From JAIBJN01 sp963830885 (GTDB lineage Bacteria; Actinomycetota; Thermoleophilia; Gaiellales; Gaiellaceae): a stretch of 64,000 nt of DNA. The position numbers and the translations under genes are program-made. How positions within the stretch are numbered: position 1 is the first letter of the stretch; each line of letters opens with the position of its first letter. The notes below the pieces were generated by a model. That model worked only from the letters and a program-made list of their open reading frames with translations, made no database searches and was not told the origin of the DNA. The stretch covers positions 1-64,000 of the forward strand of contig CAWHOA010000028.1 of NCBI GenBank assembly GCA_963830885.1, in the 5' to 3' direction. Positions 62,091-64,000 of the stretch are shown one piece after another.

Positions 62091-63966
62091 TGGCCTCCAG
62101 GGACTCGGGGTTCTCCACGGACGAGAGGTCGCCGGGGTCGGCGCCCAGCGCCTTCGCGCGGACGGCGCGCCTGACGATCTTCGCACTTCGGGTCTTCGGG
62201 AGCGCGGGGACGAAGACGACGCGGTCGGGCTTGAACGCCTTGCCGAGCTCCTCGGCGGCGCGCGCGGCCACCTCGGCGGCGAGCTCGTCGCTCGGCTCGT
62301 GGCCCGGTGCCGCGACGCAGAAGATCCAGGCGACCTCGCCCTTGACCTCGTGCGGGACTCCGACCGCGGCGGCCTCGGCGACTGCGGGGTGGGCGACGGC
62401 GGCGGACTCGAGCTCGGCCGGGCCGATGCGCTTGCCCGCGATGTTGAGCGTGTCGTCGGAGCGCCCGTGCAGGAACCAGTAGCCATCCTCGTCGACCGAA
62501 GCCCAGTCGCCGTGCACCCAGACCCCGGGGAAGCGTCGCCAGTACGCGTCGAGATACCGCTCGGGGTCGTGCCAGAAGCCGCGGGTCATGCCCGGGAAGG
62601 GCCGGCGGCAGACGAGCTCGCCGACCTCGCCGGTGCCGACCAGCGACTCGCCCTCGGCATCGACGACGTCCATCGCCATCCCGAGCGCGGGCCCGCCCAG
62701 GGAGCACTCCTTGATCGGCGTCGCCGGCGTCGGTGAGAGGAAGCACGCCGCCACCTCGGTCCCCCCGGAGCAGTTGATGATCGGACAGCGGCGACCGCCC
62801 ACGTGCTCGAAGAGCCAGCGATAGGGGTCGGGGTTCCACGGCTCGCCGGTCGTCACGAGGATCCGGAGGGACGAGAGGTCGGCCTCGGGCTCGCCATGGG
62901 GGATGAGAGCGCGGACGAGGGTCGGCGAGAGGCCGAGCACCGAGACGCGCTCGGACTCGACGAGCCGCCAGAGGCGGTCCGCGGGCCGATCGGGTGCGCC
63001 CTCCGCAAAGACGAGCGTGCAGCCCAGGGCGCCGCCGCCCACGACGGCCCACGGGCCCATGATCCAGCCCATGTCAGTGGAGAAGTGGAGGACGTCCTCC
63101 GGGTGCACGTCGGCCTGATAGGCGACCTCGCGGGCGATCGAGACGAGGAAGCCGCCCTGGACGTGCAGGACCCCCTTCGGCTTCCCGGTCGTGCCGGAGG
63201 TGTAGGTGAGGAGATACGGGTGCTCGGCGTCCACCTCGAGCGGCTCCAGCTCGCCGGGGCTGTCGTCGACGACGGCGCCCCAGCCCGCGTCCCGCTCCCA
63301 GGTGACGACGTGCTCGACGGATGGGGCCTCGCGGACGGCCTCTTCCACGGTCTCTCGCATCGGGAGGCGCGCGCCGCGCCGCAGCGAGTAGTCGGCGGTG
63401 ATGACGACCTTCGCCTCCGAGTCGCGCAGCCGCTGAACGACGGCCGGGGCCGCGAAGCCGGAGAAGAGCGGCACCTGTACGGCGCCGATGTGGGCGCAGG
63501 CGTGCGAGGCGACCGCAACCTCAGGGCTCATGGGCAGGTAGATGGCCACGCGGTCGCCCGGCTCGACGCCGAGGCGGACGAGCCCCTCGGCGAGCCGTGT
63601 GACGTCGCGCGAGAGCTCCGCGAAGGTCAGCTCGCGCCGCGAGGCGTCCTCACCGGCGAAGACCGCGCCGATGCGCGTCGGGTCGCGCTCGGCCCAACGG
63701 TGCACGCAGTTCCGCGCGATCGACAGCGTCGCGCCGGTGAACCAGGTTGTCCATTCCGGCCCGCGCGAGTCGTCGCAGACCCGTTCCCACGGCTGGGAGA
63801 AGTCGAGCCCGAGGTCCTCGACGACCGCGGGCCAGAACCACTCCGGCTCCTCCTGCGAGCGGCGCAGCAGCTCCGTGTAGCTCTCGAGGCCGTGCCGGCG
63901 CATGAGGCGGGTGACGTTCGCGTGCGCGAGCGTCGCCTCGTCGGGCGTCCAGATCACCTCGGTCAC
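62074..63966 (-). CDS. AMP-dependent acyl-CoA synthetase (acetyl-CoA synthetase-like)
   Basis: 630 residues from GTG 63966, complete. ACAS N-terminal domain (SRGPEWTTWFTGATLSIARN), AMP-binding core with LLTYTSGTTGKPKGVLHVQ, STDMGWIMGPWAV, ILVTTGEPWNPDPYRWLFEH, GRSDDTLNIAGKRIGPAE, and the C-terminal acetylatable Lys in LPKTRSAKIVRRAVRAK. Forms acyl-CoA via an acyl-adenylate; acetate, propionate or a longer acid not distinguished. Wide gap of 34 bases to the window end. Confidence 0.92.
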   Translation of the reverse strand: MTEVIWTPDEATLAHANVTRLMRRHGLESYTELLRRSQEEPEWFWPAVVEDLGLDFSQPWERVCDDSRGPEWTTWFTGATLSIARNCVHRWAERDPTRIGAVFAGEDASRRELTFAELSRDVTRLAEGLVRLGVEPGDRVAIYLPMSPEVAVASHACAHIGAVQVPLFSGFAAPAVVQRLRDSEAKVVITADYSLRRGARLPMRETVEEAVREAPSVEHVVTWERDAGWGAVVDDSPGELEPLEVDAEHPYLLTYTSGTTGKPKGVLHVQGGFLVSIAREVAYQADVHPEDVLHFSTDMGWIMGPWAVVGGGALGCTLVFAEGAPDRPADRLWRLVESERVSVLGLSPTLVRALIPHGEPEADLSSLRILVTTGEPWNPDPYRWLFEHVGGRRCPIINCSGGTEVAACFLSPTPATPIKECSLGGPALGMAMDVVDAEGESLVGTGEVGELVCRRPFPGMTRGFWHDPERYLDAYWRRFPGVWVHGDWASVDEDGYWFLHGRSDDTLNIAGKRIGPAELESAAVAHPAVAEAAAVGVPHEVKGEVAWIFCVAAPGHEPSDELAAEVAARAAEELGKAFKPDRVVFVPALPKTRSAKIVRRAVRAKALGADPGDLSSVENPESLEAIARAV

Positions 63967-64000
63967 GGAAGCCGAAGTCTAGGAGGGTTTGGCAGGCAAC

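Overview
The window is two unrelated genomes joined end to end. Positions 1 to about 11,720 carry genes of a proteobacterium, most likely Burkholderiales: a TctA C-terminus, gamma-glutamyltransferase, B12-dependent ribonucleotide reductase, a gamma carbonic anhydrase-like protein, purL, guaC, a beta carbonic anhydrase and a GltL/GlnQ-type ABC ATPase. From about 11,720 to 64,000 the proteins, dense GC-rich coding, frequent GTG/TTG starts and stop-start overlaps point to a high-GC actinobacterium, probably Thermoleophilia (Gaiellales/Solirubrobacterales-like). The switch falls inside two genes at once: the ABC ATPase loses its first residues and a TMADH-like flavoenzyme loses its first 100 or so. 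No integrase, IS or tRNA lies there, so a chimeric contig is the simplest reading. The assignments are by protein pattern recognition, not by a search.

Sequence quality is uneven. Nearly every gene in 1-11.7 kb is broken by several single-base frameshifts while family motifs stay intact, and a 33-base G run sits at 10,689. In the actinobacterial part most genes are clean, but 34.5-39.5 kb holds about twenty frameshifts, nearly all one extra base, in three genes. That 6-kb block is flanked by two directly oriented, related copies of about 82 bp (33,713 and 39,768).

Layout of the actinobacterial part. 11.7-17.1 kb: a forward catabolic run (TMADH-like flavoenzyme, CocE/NonD hydrolase, ACMSD-type amidohydrolase, Rieske protein). 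17.2-19.4 kb: an AAA ATPase behind a palindrome, then a PadR regulator coupled to a HAAS-domain membrane protein. 19.4-29.6 kb: a reverse-strand operon of nine genes combining a complete dipeptide/oligopeptide ABC importer with four amide or peptide processing enzymes (creatininase family, C45 acyltransferase family, S66 carboxypeptidase/MccF family, YtcJ-like amidohydrolase); this is the most interesting system here. 29.6-33.7 kb: OsmC protein, DEAD-box helicase with a structured leader, glycosyltransferase remnant, ABC exporter. 33.9-39.7 kb: serine-palmitoyltransferase-like enzyme, PAS-GGDEF-EAL membrane protein, MFS transporter (all frameshifted). 39.7-46.7 kb: two sigma/anti-sigma type pairs, VOC protein, HtrA-like protease, glutamate-cysteine-ligase-like enzyme, HMA protein and a MobA-like nucleotidyltransferase. 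46.9-54.1 kb: amidohydrolase, M24 and M16 peptidases, thioesterase, SIS protein, a membrane protein of the fenitrothion-hydrolase type with a secreted beta-domain partner. 54.2-64 kb: two class V aminotransferases, an epimerase, OsmC protein, methylmalonate-semialdehyde dehydrogenase, Mug/TDG glycosylase, NAD synthetase, holin-like membrane protein and an acyl-CoA synthetase.
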